Shown: in pieces, positions 17,602 to 27,200 of the stretch
Layout: each line of letters starts with the position of its first letter
Position numbering within the stretch: position 1 is the first letter of the stretch
DNA from: Burkholderiales bacterium
Lineage (GTDB): Bacteria > Pseudomonadota > Gammaproteobacteria > Burkholderiales > Burkholderiaceae_C
NCBI GenBank assembly: GCA_025350505.1
Contig: JANXXS010000017.1
Coordinates: 1-47,559 of the forward strand
Length of the DNA stretch: 47,559 nt
Reading direction: 5' to 3'
Program-made: the position numbers and the translations under genes
The notes under the pieces: model-generated
Database searches by the model: none
Told to the model about the DNA's origin: nothing
What the model saw: only the letters and a program-made list of their open reading frames with translations

Positions 17602-18864
17602 CTACGGGTCAGACGTGCCAGCGCTCGGAGGCACTTCCTGCATCCTCGGCGCCGGCGGTACGTCGATCGAAATCGTTGCCGCAAGTTCTGGCCAAAGCAC
17701 CTTGATTCGTGCTTTTGCCAGGTACAACATTCCACGCGGCGAAGCTATGCTCGCGAGACTGTTCGAGGGAGCCGCGACCAGCGCATGGTGGGAGATAGCG
17801 GCGGCGTCGGTGGCAATCACTTTGCGAACCTGCACCGGGCTTGGCGTGGATCGTGCCGATGAGTCGAGGCCGAAAACGAAGACCCATGCGGGCACAGCGG
17901 ACGGCCTTCCCGCTCCGGGGGCAAACAGGTCCCACGTGCCGTCGCCGTGCTCGACAGGGTTCGGATTTGCCAGATGCGGCGCCCAAGACGCCCATACCGA
18001 TTCGGGAATAGCAAGAACACATCCGGCGCACACAGGATGCTGAGCGAGTTGGAACTTGAACATCATTTGGTAGAAGGTTCGCTTGAACACGTTAGCGATG
18101 TTCGGACCCTTCATTCGTTCGGAGAGCCAGGCTTGGTTGTCATGTATCGCTTGGGCGAAGCCCTTGCCATGCAGTCGAAGTGCGTCTGTCAAGTTTCGCA
18201 CCGCATGTTGGTAAGTACCGTGGAAATCCATGGTCTGAATTTCGACGATTCCAAAGCGATCTACGTGAACCGATCGATCGGCCTTCAGGATCAACTCAAA
18301 GACCGTTACATCAAACGAGAACTCGGGGCTGTTTGCCGTTCCCGGCATGCTGAGTTCGCCGCCCAGCTTTTCGTCGAAGTAGATAAAAACGCGCTCGCCA
18401 CGACGCAATCGATTTGAGACATCGCGTCGAACGGAAGCTACTGCCTTCTCCGCTGAGGCATCTTCCGGGCCGTTTCGTCCCAGCCTTACGGCCGGAATCA
18501 CGTAGGCCGCAGTGCCTCGGTCGAAGCCGAACAAAAGGCCAACACACGATTCGAGAATGAGGGGATCGAGTGCTCGATACGGACAGACGAGCCAGTCACG
18601 TGATGTCGGCGCGTTGACCGGGTTTGAAGGGTTCTCGGGATCTTCCAGACCTTGACCGGTCGGCCGGCTCGTGACAGTACAAACACCACGCGCATTGGGG
18701 GGTTTGATGCAGGGAGTGTCGGCCGCCTTCGCCTTCGTCAGAAATGGACAGCGCATATCGCGCTGATCTGCAAGCGACTCTCGCGACGATACGACCGTCG
18801 GATAGATGCGATGACCAAACCACTCGCCAATGAAATGCGAAGGGCCACGCGATAACCGACTCAT
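17602..18864 (-). CDS. NotI-family type II restriction endonuclease
   Basis: This 420-residue protein resembles the NotI family. The N-terminal GEWFGHRIYPTV segment is followed by four cysteines (39, 52, 62, 94 from the ATG at 18864; contexts RCPFL, TPCIKP, GVCTVT, VCPYR), matching the Cys4 iron-binding fold known in NotI. The nuclease core shows FSFDVTVFEL and then FGIVEIQTMDFHGTYQ, an ExQ-type variant of the PD-(D/E)XK site. Its ATG overlaps the methyltransferase stop by ATGA, so the pair is co-translated; a TTG six bases earlier is less likely. Base composition is visibly less GC-rich than in the flanking ubi genes, consistent with transfer. The recognition sequence cannot be read from the protein. 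Confidence 0.8.
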   Translation of the reverse strand: MSRLSRGPSHFIGEWFGHRIYPTVVSSRESLADQRDMRCPFLTKAKAADTPCIKPPNARGVCTVTSRPTGQGLEDPENPSNPVNAPTSRDWLVCPYRALDPLILESCVGLLFGFDRGTAAYVIPAVRLGRNGPEDASAEKAVASVRRDVSNRLRRGERVFIYFDEKLGGELSMPGTANSPEFSFDVTVFELILKADRSVHVDRFGIVEIQTMDFHGTYQHAVRNLTDALRLHGKGFAQAIHDNQAWLSERMKGPNIANVFKRTFYQMMFKFQLAQHPVCAGCVLAIPESVWASWAPHLANPNPVEHGDGTWDLFAPGAGRPSAVPAWVFVFGLDSSARSTPSPVQVRKVIATDAAAISHHALVAAPSNSLASIASPRGMLYLAKARIKVLWPELAATISIDVPPAPRMQEVPPSAGTSDP

Positions 18865-20171
18865 GCCCAAGCCGGAACTTCGTCGAACAAATTAGCTGTC
18901 GCCGGCATCGCCAGGTGATAGCGACTCTTAGTAGCGGCCGCGACACGCGGCCGACGAGAGCGCAAGAGTCGCATGATTTCCATTCCTATGGCACGTGCCA
19001 AAAGAGGCGGCACAGCATTGCCCACTTGGTCATACTGGTCGGTACGGCTTCCTTCGAAACGAAACCAATCCGGAAACGACTGGATACGAGCAGCTTCGCG
19101 AATCGAGATGGTTCGATGTTGCTCGGGGTGTGTGTATTCGCCGCTCTTCGGATCGCGAAAGCGAGTAATGATGGATCGAGGCACACCTTCCCATGTCATC
19201 CTTCTAAAGCGTCTGGTGTGGTCCTTGCGCAGAGCCCGCAGCATTCCGGGCGGAAGAAGCTCGCGCGGCAAATCGCGCCAGTCCTGACCAGGAGCCAATG
19301 CACGGATTCGTGCGAGATTGATCTCGGACATCTTCGGTGCATAGTGATTGTCGACCTCAGCCCCCGAGCAAGTCCGCATGGCCTTTTGGTAGTCGCAAGA
19401 GGGTGGGGTTCGGTATCGATATGCCTTCTGTCCTGCGTCGACCACCGGAAGATCGCTGATGGCTTCCTGAGTGCTCAGAAAACCGTCCGCAAGGAAAGCG
19501 GCGAGAGTGCGGTTCGGGACCAAGTCGCCGATTCCGGCCAAACCATGAGTCGGGGGAGGAAAGCCACCATTGCGTCCGAGATCACGGCGCCAGCCGATGA
19601 ACACCATTCGCCACCTGAGCTGCGGAACCCCGTACTGGGCAGCGACCAGCTCGGCGCATTCAGCGTTGTACCCGGCAGCGTCGAATGCCTTCGAGATGCC
19701 GCGAAGAACTGCCCCGCCTTCCAGCGTCGCCAGTCCCGGAACGTTTTCAATGAGAATGACCTTGGGACGGAGCGCGGCGGCCAACCGCATGAAGTCGAGG
19801 AACAAGTCATTCCGTGGATCGCCTCGTTCACGCTGCCCAAGAATACTGAAGCCTTGGCAAGGCGGCCCACCGGCCAACAAGTCCAGCGCGCCGGGATCGA
19901 GGCGTGCCATTCCGAGTAGGTTGTCGGCCGAGAGCCGGCTAACATCCCCAACGTGGATCGGGATGCGAGGAAAGTTCAGTCGGTGCGTCGCAGCGCAAGC
20001 CACTGACGTGTCCGCACAACCGCGCACATCCCAACCTGCATTCAAGAGACCCAGCGACAAGCCTCCGGCACCCGAAAATAGATCGACGGCCGTTGGGCGT
20101 CCGCGGCGTCGCGAAAAGGCAGTCGGTGGCAGGATGCGATAGTCGAAATCGGAGGGGCGGCGCTCGTTCAC
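18861..20171 (-). CDS. DNA (cytosine-5-)-methyltransferase of the restriction-modification pair
   Basis: A 436-residue C5-cytosine methyltransferase with all main motifs in canonical order: motif I DLFSGAGGLSLG, motif IV GGPPCQGFS with the catalytic Cys, motif VI IENVPG, motif VIII QLRWRMVFIG, motif IX around HRTISIREAARIQSFPD, and motif X GNAVPP. It should protect host sites from the coupled NotI-like endonuclease. The start is a GTG at 20169-20171 with no clear Shine-Dalgarno. A 6-bp inverted repeat lies 13 bases upstream and may be an operator. Lower GC than its surroundings marks it as acquired. Confidence 0.95.
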   Translation of the reverse strand: MNERRPSDFDYRILPPTAFSRRRGRPTAVDLFSGAGGLSLGLLNAGWDVRGCADTSVACAATHRLNFPRIPIHVGDVSRLSADNLLGMARLDPGALDLLAGGPPCQGFSILGQRERGDPRNDLFLDFMRLAAALRPKVILIENVPGLATLEGGAVLRGISKAFDAAGYNAECAELVAAQYGVPQLRWRMVFIGWRRDLGRNGGFPPPTHGLAGIGDLVPNRTLAAFLADGFLSTQEAISDLPVVDAGQKAYRYRTPPSCDYQKAMRTCSGAEVDNHYAPKMSEINLARIRALAPGQDWRDLPRELLPPGMLRALRKDHTRRFRRMTWEGVPRSIITRFRDPKSGEYTHPEQHRTISIREAARIQSFPDWFRFEGSRTDQYDQVGNAVPPLLARAIGMEIMRLLRSRRPRVAAATKSRYHLAMPATANLFDEVPAWA

Positions 20172-20183
20172 GACGAGAATGCT

Positions 20184-20200
20184 ACGCGCGAAAGGCGCGT
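20184..20200 (-). promoter_or_regulatory. Inverted repeat upstream of the methyltransferase (possible operator)
   Basis: A perfect inverted repeat ACGCGC-N5-GCGCGT sits 12 bases before the methyltransferase GTG. Type II systems often control themselves through methyltransferase or C-protein binding at such sites. No separate C-protein gene is present. No good promoter hexamers were found. Confidence 0.35.
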
Positions 20201-20312
20201 CTTCGATCGCACTCCGCTCTCCCTGTGAAAATCTTTTTTGGCCTGGCCGAGATTCGCTCTCTCAGTGACTCAATCAACGAGCTATCTGCCCTGTCAAGGC
20301 CGACAAGATCCC

Positions 20313-20855
20313 ATGAAGGCAACCCCCACTGAGATCGACGGCGTGGTCCTGATCGAGCCCGTCGTGTTCGGCGATGCGCGCGGCTTCTTCGTCGAAACAT
20401 TCGTCCGGAAAACCTTCGACGCGGCGATCGGCCGGCACGTCGAATTCGTGCAGGACAACCATTCGCGCTCGCCGCGCGGCGTGCTGCGCGGGCTGCACTG
20501 GCAGGACGCGCCGCATGCCCAAGGGAAGCTTGTGCGCGTGACACAGGGCGCGGTGTTCGACGTCGCCGTCGACATCCGCGCCGGCTCGCCCAGCTTCGGC
20601 CGCTGGTACGGCGTCGAACTCAGTGGCGAGAACCATCGCCAGCTCTGGATCGCGCCGGGCCTGGCGCATGGCTTCCTGGTGCTCAGCCACAGCGCCGACT
20701 TTCTCTACAAGGCGACCGACTACTACGCGCCCGCCGCCGAGCGCGCGATCCGCTGGAACGATCCGCACCTGGCGATCGCCTGGCCCGATCTCGGCATGGC
20801 GCCGATCGTCTCGGCCAAGGACGCCGCTGCCGGCGCCTTCGCCGCGCTCGCCTAG
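20313..20855 (+). CDS. rmlC: dTDP-4-dehydrorhamnose 3,5-epimerase
   Basis: A 180-residue cupin of normal length for RmlC, which epimerises dTDP-4-keto-6-deoxyglucose on the way to dTDP-rhamnose. Family motifs are present: EPVVFGDARGFFVETF, FVQDNHSRSPRGVLRGLHWQ (including the catalytic His), FGRWYGVELSGEN, IAPGLAHGFLVLS, and TDYYAPAAERAIRWNDPHL. It is alone: no rmlA, rmlB or rmlD is in the window. It points opposite to both flanking genes and sits between the restriction genes and the tim44-like gene. It ends nine bases before the convergent tim44-like stop. Confidence 0.92.
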   Translation: MKATPTEIDGVVLIEPVVFGDARGFFVETFVRKTFDAAIGRHVEFVQDNHSRSPRGVLRGLHWQDAPHAQGKLVRVTQGAVFDVAVDIRAGSPSFGRWYGVELSGENHRQLWIAPGLAHGFLVLSHSADFLYKATDYYAPAAERAIRWNDPHLAIAWPDLGMAPIVSAKDAAAGAFAALA

Positions 20856-20864
20856 AAGCCGCGC

Positions 20865-21449
20865 CTAGAGCAGCGCCTGCTGGCGCGCCAGCCGCCACGA
20901 AGGCGTGCCGTCTTTCGTGCAGGCCAGCATCCACAGCTCGCGAAACGGCACCGCGCCCTGCTCGGCCGATTCGCGGATCAGGCCGGAGAACTCGACGCTC
21001 GCCAGATACGCCGCGCTCAGCTCCTCGAGGCCAAGCAACTCGGCATGCAGCGTGATGACGTCGGTGCGGCTGGTGCCCGCCTCGCGCGCCGTGAGCACAT
21101 GCATGAGCTCTTCGAGCATCTCGGGCGTCGTCAGGTTCTGCAAAGTCGGCACATCGCGCGCGTCCCATGCCGCCTGCAGGCCCATGAAGCGGCCGCGTGC
21201 CGCGGCCAGGACCTGCTCGCCGTCGAGTCCCTCGGGAATCGCGAAGTGCGCCTGCCGGGTGACGATCGAGCATGACGCCGCGGCGCCCGACGATGCCGCA
21301 CCCGCGGCGCGCGCCTGCTGGCGCCGCCAGAGCCAGAGCGCGCTGCCCAGCAGCATCATGGTGCCCGCCACGGTGATCATGCCGCGCGCACCGAGCGGCA
21401 CGCCGCGCGCGCTCAGCGCGGCCCACAGGCCGGTGACGAAGCTCAGCAC
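20865..21449 (-). CDS. Tim44-like domain protein, short form
   Basis: A 194-residue protein if the GTG at 21449, overlapping the ubiE stop by seven bases, is used; the first internal ATG is at 21380. One transmembrane helix ([18 protein letters not shown]) precedes a Tim44-like domain, visible as [20 protein letters not shown], then [13 protein letters not shown] and [19 protein letters not shown]. Homologues in this gene position usually begin with a signal peptide and a Gly-rich segment that I do not see here, so the N-terminus may have been lost. It is the last gene before the insertion that separates ubiE from ubiJ. Confidence 0.8.
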   Translation of the reverse strand: MLSFVTGLWAALSARGVPLGARGMITVAGTMMLLGSALWLWRRQQARAAGAASSGAAASCSIVTRQAHFAIPEGLDGEQVLAAARGRFMGLQAAWDARDVPTLQNLTTPEMLEELMHVLTAREAGTSRTDVITLHAELLGLEELSAAYLASVEFSGLIRESAEQGAVPFRELWMLACTKDGTPSWRLARQQALL

Positions 21450-22174
21450 TTGATCCCCACATGCAGGGCGACGACGCCGGCGGCGAGCTTGTGCACGTCG
21501 ACGTGGGCAAAACCAGCCGTCTTCATCATCGCCTTCAGCTCGGCGGCATCGGGATGGACGCGGATCGACTCGGCCAGATAGCGATAGCTCGCGCCGTCGC
21601 CGGCGACGCGCTGGCCGATCCACGGCAGCACCTTGAACGAGTACCAGTCGTAGGCTTTCTCGAGCGGCGCCGCGACCTTGGAGAACTCGAGCACGAGCAG
21701 CCGGCCGCCCGTCTTCAGCACCCGTGCCATCTCGGCCAGCGCCTTGTCCTTGTGCGTCATGTTGCGCAGGCCGAAGGCGACGCTGACGAGATCGAAGGAG
21801 CCGGTCGCGAACGGCAGGGTCTCGGCGTCGCAGAGCACGGTGGGCAACACGCGGCCTTCGTCGAGCAGGCGGTCGCGGCCCTGGCGCAGCATCGCCTCGT
21901 TGATGTCGGTGTGAACGACCAGGCCGGCCTCGCCCACCGGCCCGGCAAAGGCACGCGCCAGGTCGCCGGTGCCGCCGGCCAGGTCGAGCACCTTGTCGCC
22001 GGGGCGTACGTTGGCCACCGCCACGGTGTAGGCCTTCCAGGCGCGATGCAGGCCGAACGACATCAGGTCGTTCATGACGTCGTACTTCGGCGCCACCGAG
22101 TCGAACACGCCGCGCACGCGCTCGGCCTTGGTCGACGCATCGACCTTGGTGTAGCCGAAGTGGGTTTCGCTCAT
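21443..22174 (-). CDS. ubiE: Ubiquinone/menaquinone C-methyltransferase UbiE
   Basis: A 243-residue SAM-dependent methyltransferase acting on the quinone ring (2-polyprenyl-6-methoxy-1,4-benzoquinone methylation). Typical UbiE motifs are [20 protein letters not shown] and [10 protein letters not shown]; the SAM site is [22 protein letters not shown] and the C-terminal [10 protein letters not shown] complete the match. It lies downstream of a DUF971 gene, as in other Burkholderiales, with a copy of the dispersed repeat between them. Confidence 0.97.
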   Translation of the reverse strand: MSETHFGYTKVDASTKAERVRGVFDSVAPKYDVMNDLMSFGLHRAWKAYTVAVANVRPGDKVLDLAGGTGDLARAFAGPVGEAGLVVHTDINEAMLRQGRDRLLDEGRVLPTVLCDAETLPFATGSFDLVSVAFGLRNMTHKDKALAEMARVLKTGGRLLVLEFSKVAAPLEKAYDWYSFKVLPWIGQRVAGDGASYRYLAESIRVHPDAAELKAMMKTAGFAHVDVHKLAAGVVALHVGIKC

Positions 22175-22211
22175 GGCATCGGTGCCTGCCCGGCCGCCCG
22201 AATGGCGCCGA

Positions 22212-22252
22212 GCGCCCCCTCGGGGGGCAGTGAACGAAGTGAGCGTGGGGGC
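22212..22252 (-). repeat. Dispersed intra-operon repeat, copy B
   Basis: This copy is nearly identical to 12321-12361. It starts six bases after the DUF971 stop and ends 37 bases before the ubiE start. The central hairpin CCCCCCGAGGGGG is perfect apart from one base. Confidence 0.9.
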
Positions 22253-22258
22253 GTCATG

Positions 22259-22675
22259 TCAGTGCGAGTGGCCGCACGACGAGGCCGAAGCTGCGGCCAT
22301 CGGCGCGTCACGGCTCGCGCCTTTCTTCGCCAGGCGCTCCTCGTATTGCTTCCAGAGGTCGTCCTGCTGCGAGCCGAGAAAGAACAGGTAGTCCCAGGAA
22401 AATATGCCGGACTCGTGGCCATCGGAAAAGCGCGGCTGCACTGCATAGTTGCCGACCGGCTCGAGCGCGGTGAGCTCGACCTCGCGCTTGCCGGTTTGCA
22501 GCACTTCCTGCCCCGGACCATGGCCCTGCACTTCGGCGGAGGGTGAGTAGACGCGCATCAGCTCGAACGGAATGCGAAAGGTCTTGCCGTTGTCGAAGCC
22601 GACCTCGAGCACGCGTGACAGCGCATGCACGGTGATCGCGAGCGGCTGCGGAGTCTGCTGTGTGAGGCCGGCCAT
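22259..22675 (-). CDS. DUF971 family protein
   Basis: A 138-residue protein matching the DUF971 (gamma-butyrobetaine hydroxylase N-terminal-like) family: LEVGFDNGKTFRIPFELMRV, YSPSAEVQGHG, GNYAVQPRFSDGHESGIFSW and YLFFLG. The fold is thought to bind metal, and these small proteins are linked with iron-sulfur functions in some bacteria. The last residues (SSCGHSH) contain a Cys-Gly-His-Ser-His tail that could bind a metal. It leads the ubiE operon. The precise role is unknown. Confidence 0.9.
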   Translation of the reverse strand: MAGLTQQTPQPLAITVHALSRVLEVGFDNGKTFRIPFELMRVYSPSAEVQGHGPGQEVLQTGKREVELTALEPVGNYAVQPRFSDGHESGIFSWDYLFFLGSQQDDLWKQYEERLAKKGASRDAPMAAASASSCGHSH

Positions 22676-22821
22676 GGGAGGAAGAAGAAGGGCGAGGGAA
22701 GTCTAACGAAGCGAAGCGAGCCACGGCGTCATGGGGGAGATTGGCGCGGCGTCGGCGCCACAGGGTGGCCCAGTCGATAAGATTCCGCGCACACGCCCCT
22801 TGCAAACAGCGCAGTCTTCAG

Positions 22822-24213
22822 ATGATCTCCCGAACCGCGCCTTTGCCCGATCGCATCCGGCGCCGCCTGTTGCAGACGCTGCCTGCCGCAACCGCGCTCT
22901 GCCTGGCTTGGCCGCGCCGGGCGCGCGCGCTGGCCGCCGAGCCGACCACCGCCTTGCTGAAGGCGCGCCTTGCGCAGCAGGGCGTCGGCCTGGTCGCGTT
23001 GCAGATCGAGCGCGGGGCCGTTTCGGTAGCGGCCCAAGGGCAGGCGCGCGCAGGGGTTCCGCTGCGCGACGACGCACTGTTCGAGATCGGCTCGATCACC
23101 AAGACCTTCACTGCGCTTCTGCTGGCCGACGCGGTCGTGCGTCGTCGCTTCGCCCTCGACGATCCGGTCGAAAGCGCCTTGGGCGGCGTGACGCTGCGCG
23201 ATTCGGCCGGGGCGCCCATCCGCTGGGTCGACGTCGCGACGCATCGCTCCGGCCTGCCGCGCCTGCCGACCAACATGGCTCCGAAAGACCCCGCCGACCC
23301 TTACGCCGATTACGACGAGAACCGCCTGCTCGACTTCCTGCGCGGCTTCAAGCCGACCGTCGCCCGCGACACGCGTTGGGAGTACTCGAACCTCGGCTTC
23401 GGCCTGCTCGGCTACGCGCTGGGACGCGCCGAGGGCAGCAGCTATCCGGAACTGCTCGTCGAGCGGGTGCTGCGTCCGCTCGGCATGAGCCGAACTGCGC
23501 TGGCGCTGCCCGGGCGGGCGATCGCCGGCCTGGCCGACGGCCACGATGGCGAGAAGCGGCCCGTCCCGCACTGGCATCTCGACGTGCTCGCTGGTGCCGG
23601 CGCGCTCGTCATGCCGGCCGCCGACCTGGCGCGCTATGCCCAGGCCGCACTGTCACCCGACACCACATCCCTCGGCGAAGCCTTCCGGCTGGCGCAGAAA
23701 CGACACGCGGCCGGTCCCAGCGAGATCAATCCGATCGGGCTGGCCTGGCTTCGCGCGCCCTTGAACGGACGCACGGTGCTGACGCACGACGGCGGCACCG
23801 GCGGCTTCTCTTCGTCGCTATGGCTCGACCCCGAGCGCCAGCGCGCGGCGGCAGTCGTCGCGAACGCGATGGTCGAAGTCAACGATCTCGCCTTGCACCT
23901 GCTCGACGAAAGCGTGCCGACCAAGGACCTGAGCCTGACCCGTCAGCCAATCGTCGCGATGACGCCCGAGCAGCTGGCGCCGCTGGCCGGTGTGTACGCG
24001 CTGCGCCCGCAGTTCAAGCTCACGGTGAGCGTGCGCGACGGCGAGCTGTGGGCGCAAGCGACCGGACAGGGCGCGTTCCCGCTGTTCGCCAAGGCGCCAC
24101 GCCGCTTCTTCGCAAAGATCACGCCGCTCGAGATCGAGTTCGCGGAGGGCTCGCAACCGGCATCGCTGACCTTGATGCAAGGCGGCCAGACGTTGCGCTT
24201 CGAGCGCGAGTAG
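22822..24213 (+). CDS. Serine hydrolase, class C beta-lactamase fold
   Basis: A 463-residue exported protein of the beta-lactamase/penicillin-binding-like superfamily. The N-terminus has a twin-arginine-like start (RRRLLQTLPAATALCLAW). The three active-site elements are visible: SITK at 91-94 with the nucleophile Ser, YSN at 188-190, and HDG at 322-324 in place of KTG. A C-terminal beta-rich domain follows (LAGVYALRPQFKLTVSVRDG), as in many esterase or peptidase members. HDG instead of KTG and the extra domain make a true AmpC beta-lactamase less likely than a peptidase or esterase. It is transcribed convergently with the long oxidoreductase gene. Confidence 0.88.
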   Translation: MISRTAPLPDRIRRRLLQTLPAATALCLAWPRRARALAAEPTTALLKARLAQQGVGLVALQIERGAVSVAAQGQARAGVPLRDDALFEIGSITKTFTALLLADAVVRRRFALDDPVESALGGVTLRDSAGAPIRWVDVATHRSGLPRLPTNMAPKDPADPYADYDENRLLDFLRGFKPTVARDTRWEYSNLGFGLLGYALGRAEGSSYPELLVERVLRPLGMSRTALALPGRAIAGLADGHDGEKRPVPHWHLDVLAGAGALVMPAADLARYAQAALSPDTTSLGEAFRLAQKRHAAGPSEINPIGLAWLRAPLNGRTVLTHDGGTGGFSSSLWLDPERQRAAAVVANAMVEVNDLALHLLDESVPTKDLSLTRQPIVAMTPEQLAPLAGVYALRPQFKLTVSVRDGELWAQATGQGAFPLFAKAPRRFFAKITPLEIEFAEGSQPASLTLMQGGQTLRFERE

Positions 24214-24220
24214 AGCGCGG

Positions 24221-27200
24221 CTAGACCAGCACCCGCTCGATCCCGCCCTCGTTGGCCAGCGCCACGTACTCCGGCATCCAGTCTTCGCCGAGGATGCGAT
24301 TCGCCATCTCGACGACGATGTAGTCGGCCTCGAGCAGGCCATTCTGCAGGTCACCCTTGTAGCGCTGCAGGCCTTGCAGACAGCTCGGGCACGAAGTGAG
24401 GATCTTCAGGTTGGCCTTGACGGGCTCCTCGGGATTCGTTACCGCGATCATCGAGCGCAGCGCCACCTCGTCCTTGCGCAGTTCTTCTTCCTTGCGAAAG
24501 CGAACCTGGGTGGCGATGTCGGGACGGGTAATGCCGAACGTGCCGCTCTCGCCGCAGCAGCGGTCGCTCTTCTTCACGTTCTCGCCGACCAGCGCCTTCA
24601 CCGTCGCCATCGGCTCGCGCAGCTTCATCGGGCTGTGGCAGGGGTCGTGGAAAAGATAGCCGGGCGCGGCCGCGTCGGGGCCGCTGGCGCCGCCGAGGGT
24701 GATGCCTTTTTCGAGCAGGTATTCGTGGATGTCGATGATCCGGCAGCCGGGAAAGATCTCTTCGAACTTGTAGCCCTGCAGCTGGTCGTAGCAGGTGCCG
24801 CAGCTCACCACCACGGTCTTGATGTCGAGGTAGTTCAGGGTGTTGGCGACGCGGTGGAAGAGCACCCGGTTGTCGGTGATGATCTTCTCGGCCTTGTCGT
24901 AATCGCCCGAGCCGCGTTGCGGGTAGCCGCAGCACAGGTAGCCGGGTGGCAGCACCGTCTGCACGCCGGCGTGCCAGAGCATCGCCTGCGTCGCCAGCCC
25001 GACTTGCGAGAACAGGCGCTCGGAGCCGCAACCAGGGAAGTAGAAGACCGCTTCGGTGTCGGCGTTGGTCGCCTTCGGGTTGCGGATGATCGGGACGTAG
25101 TCCTTGTCCTCGATGTCGAGCAGCGCACGCGCCGTTTTGTTTGGCAGGCCGCCCGGCATCTTCTTGTTGATGAAGTGGATCACCTGCTCCTTGAGCGGTG
25201 TCTTGCCGACGGTCGAGCGCGGCGCCGCGGTCTGCTTGTTGGCCAGGCCGCGCAGGAAATTGTTGGCCGCGCGCTGCGCTTTGAAGCCGACGTCGACCAT
25301 CGCCGTGCGCATGACCTTGATCGTCTCGGGTTGCGTCGCGTTGAGGAAGAACATCGCCGCCGCATTGGCCGGGCGGAAGCTCTTCTGCCCCATCTTGCGC
25401 AGGAGGTTCCTCATGTTCATCGAGACGTCGCCGAAGTCGATGTCGACCGGGCACGGCGCCAGGCATTTGTGGCAGACGGTGCAGTGGTCGGCGACGTCCT
25501 CGAACTCCTCCCAGTGCTTGATCGAGATGCCGCGCCGCGTCTGTTCTTCATACAGAAAAGCCTCGACGAGCAGCGAGGTGGCGAGGATCTTGTTGCGCGG
25601 GCTGTAGAGCAGGTTGGCGCGCGGCACGTGCGTCGTGCAGACCGGCTTGCACTTGCCGCAGCGCAGGCAGTCCTTGATCGAGCTGGCGATGTCGCCGATG
25701 TCGCTCTGCTGCATGATCAGCGACTCGTGCCCCATCAGGCCGAAGCTCGGCGTGTAGGCGTTGGTCAGGTCGGCCTTCACCAGTTCGGTCGCTTCGCCCG
25801 CCTCCGTGCGCGCGAAGCGGGCGCCGCGCAGCAGCTTGCCCTTGTTGAAGCGGCCCTCCGGATCGACGCGCCGCTTGTAGTCGGTGAAGGCGGCGAGCTC
25901 GTCGTCGGTCACGAACTCGAGCTTGGTGATGCCGATGCCGTGCTCGCCCGAGATCACGCCGTCGAGGTCCCGGGCCAGCTTCATGATCCGCACGACGGCC
26001 TCGTGCGCCGTCTGCAGCATCGCGTAGTTGTCGCTGTTGACGGGGATGTTGGTGTGCACGTTGCCGTCGCCGGCGTGCATGTGCAGGGCCGCCCAGACGC
26101 GGCCCTTCAGCACCTCGGCGTGGAGCCTTTCACACTCGTCGACGATCGGCTTCAGCGCCGCGCCGGCGAAGATCGATTGCAAGGGCGCGCGGATCTGCGT
26201 CTTCCACGAGGCGCGCAGCGTGTGGTCCTGGAGCAGCGCGAAGACGGTGCGAGTCGGCTCGTCGGCCGATGGCCGGTCCAGGCTCTCCAGCCAGCCGCGC
26301 CACTGCGAGCCGACGTCGCGCAGCAGCGCCAGCGCCTGCTGCACCCGGTCCTCGAGCAGCTCGGCCGAGGCGATCTCGCCGGCGTCGTCGCTCTTGCCGA
26401 GCGGCAGGTGGCCGCTTTCGAAGAAGGCTTCGAGGCGATCGACCAGCGCCAGCTTGTTGGCCAGGCTCAGCTCGATGTTGATGCGCTCGATGCCCTCCGA
26501 GTACTCGCCCATCCTCGGCAGCGGGATGACGACATCCTCGTTGATCTTGAAGGCGTTGGTGTGCTTGCTGATCGCCGCGGTGCGCTTGCGGTCGAGCCAG
26601 AACTTCTTGCGCGCCTCGGCGCTGACGGCGACGAAGCCTTCGCCCGAGCGCGCGTTGGCGATGCGCACGACCTCGCTCGTGGCGCGGGCTACCGCATCGG
26701 CGTCGTCGCCGACGATGTCGCCGAACAAGGCCATCTTCGGCAGGCCGCCGCGCTTGCTCTTGGTCGCGTAGCCGACCGCCTTCAGGTAGCGGTCGTCGAG
26801 GTGCTCGAGGCCGGCGAGCAGCACGCGCGGCCCGTCGCCGGCGTTGGCGGCGAGAGCGAACATGTAGTCGCGGATCTCGACGATCGAAGGCACCGCGTCT
26901 TTCGCGTTGCCGAAGAACTCGAGGCAGACGGTGCGCACGTGCTTGGGCATCGTGTGCACGATCCAGCGCGCCGACGTGATGAGGCCGTCGCAGCCCTCCT
27001 TCTGGATGCCCGGCAGGCCGGCGAGGAACTTGTCGGTGACGTCTTTGCCGAGCCCTTCCTTGCGGAATGCGGCGCCCGGAATGTCGAGTCGTTCGGTGCG
27101 CTCGACCTTCTTGCCGCTCGCATCGAAGTAACGCAGCTCGAAGCTCGCCATCGGCGGGTCGTGGATCTTGCCGAGGTTGTGGTCGAGGCGGGTCACCTCC

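Noticed and set aside
18865-18870. TTG start for the endonuclease
   Set aside because: The ATG at 18864 forms a standard ATGA overlap with the methyltransferase stop, so the extra two codons are unlikely.
20313-20855. rmlC as part of an O-antigen cluster
   Set aside because: No rmlA, rmlB, rmlD or glycosyltransferase gene is nearby in the window.
22822-24213. Calling this gene an ampC beta-lactamase resistance gene
   Set aside because: The third motif is HDG, not KTG, and an extra C-terminal domain is present; a peptidase or esterase is at least as likely.
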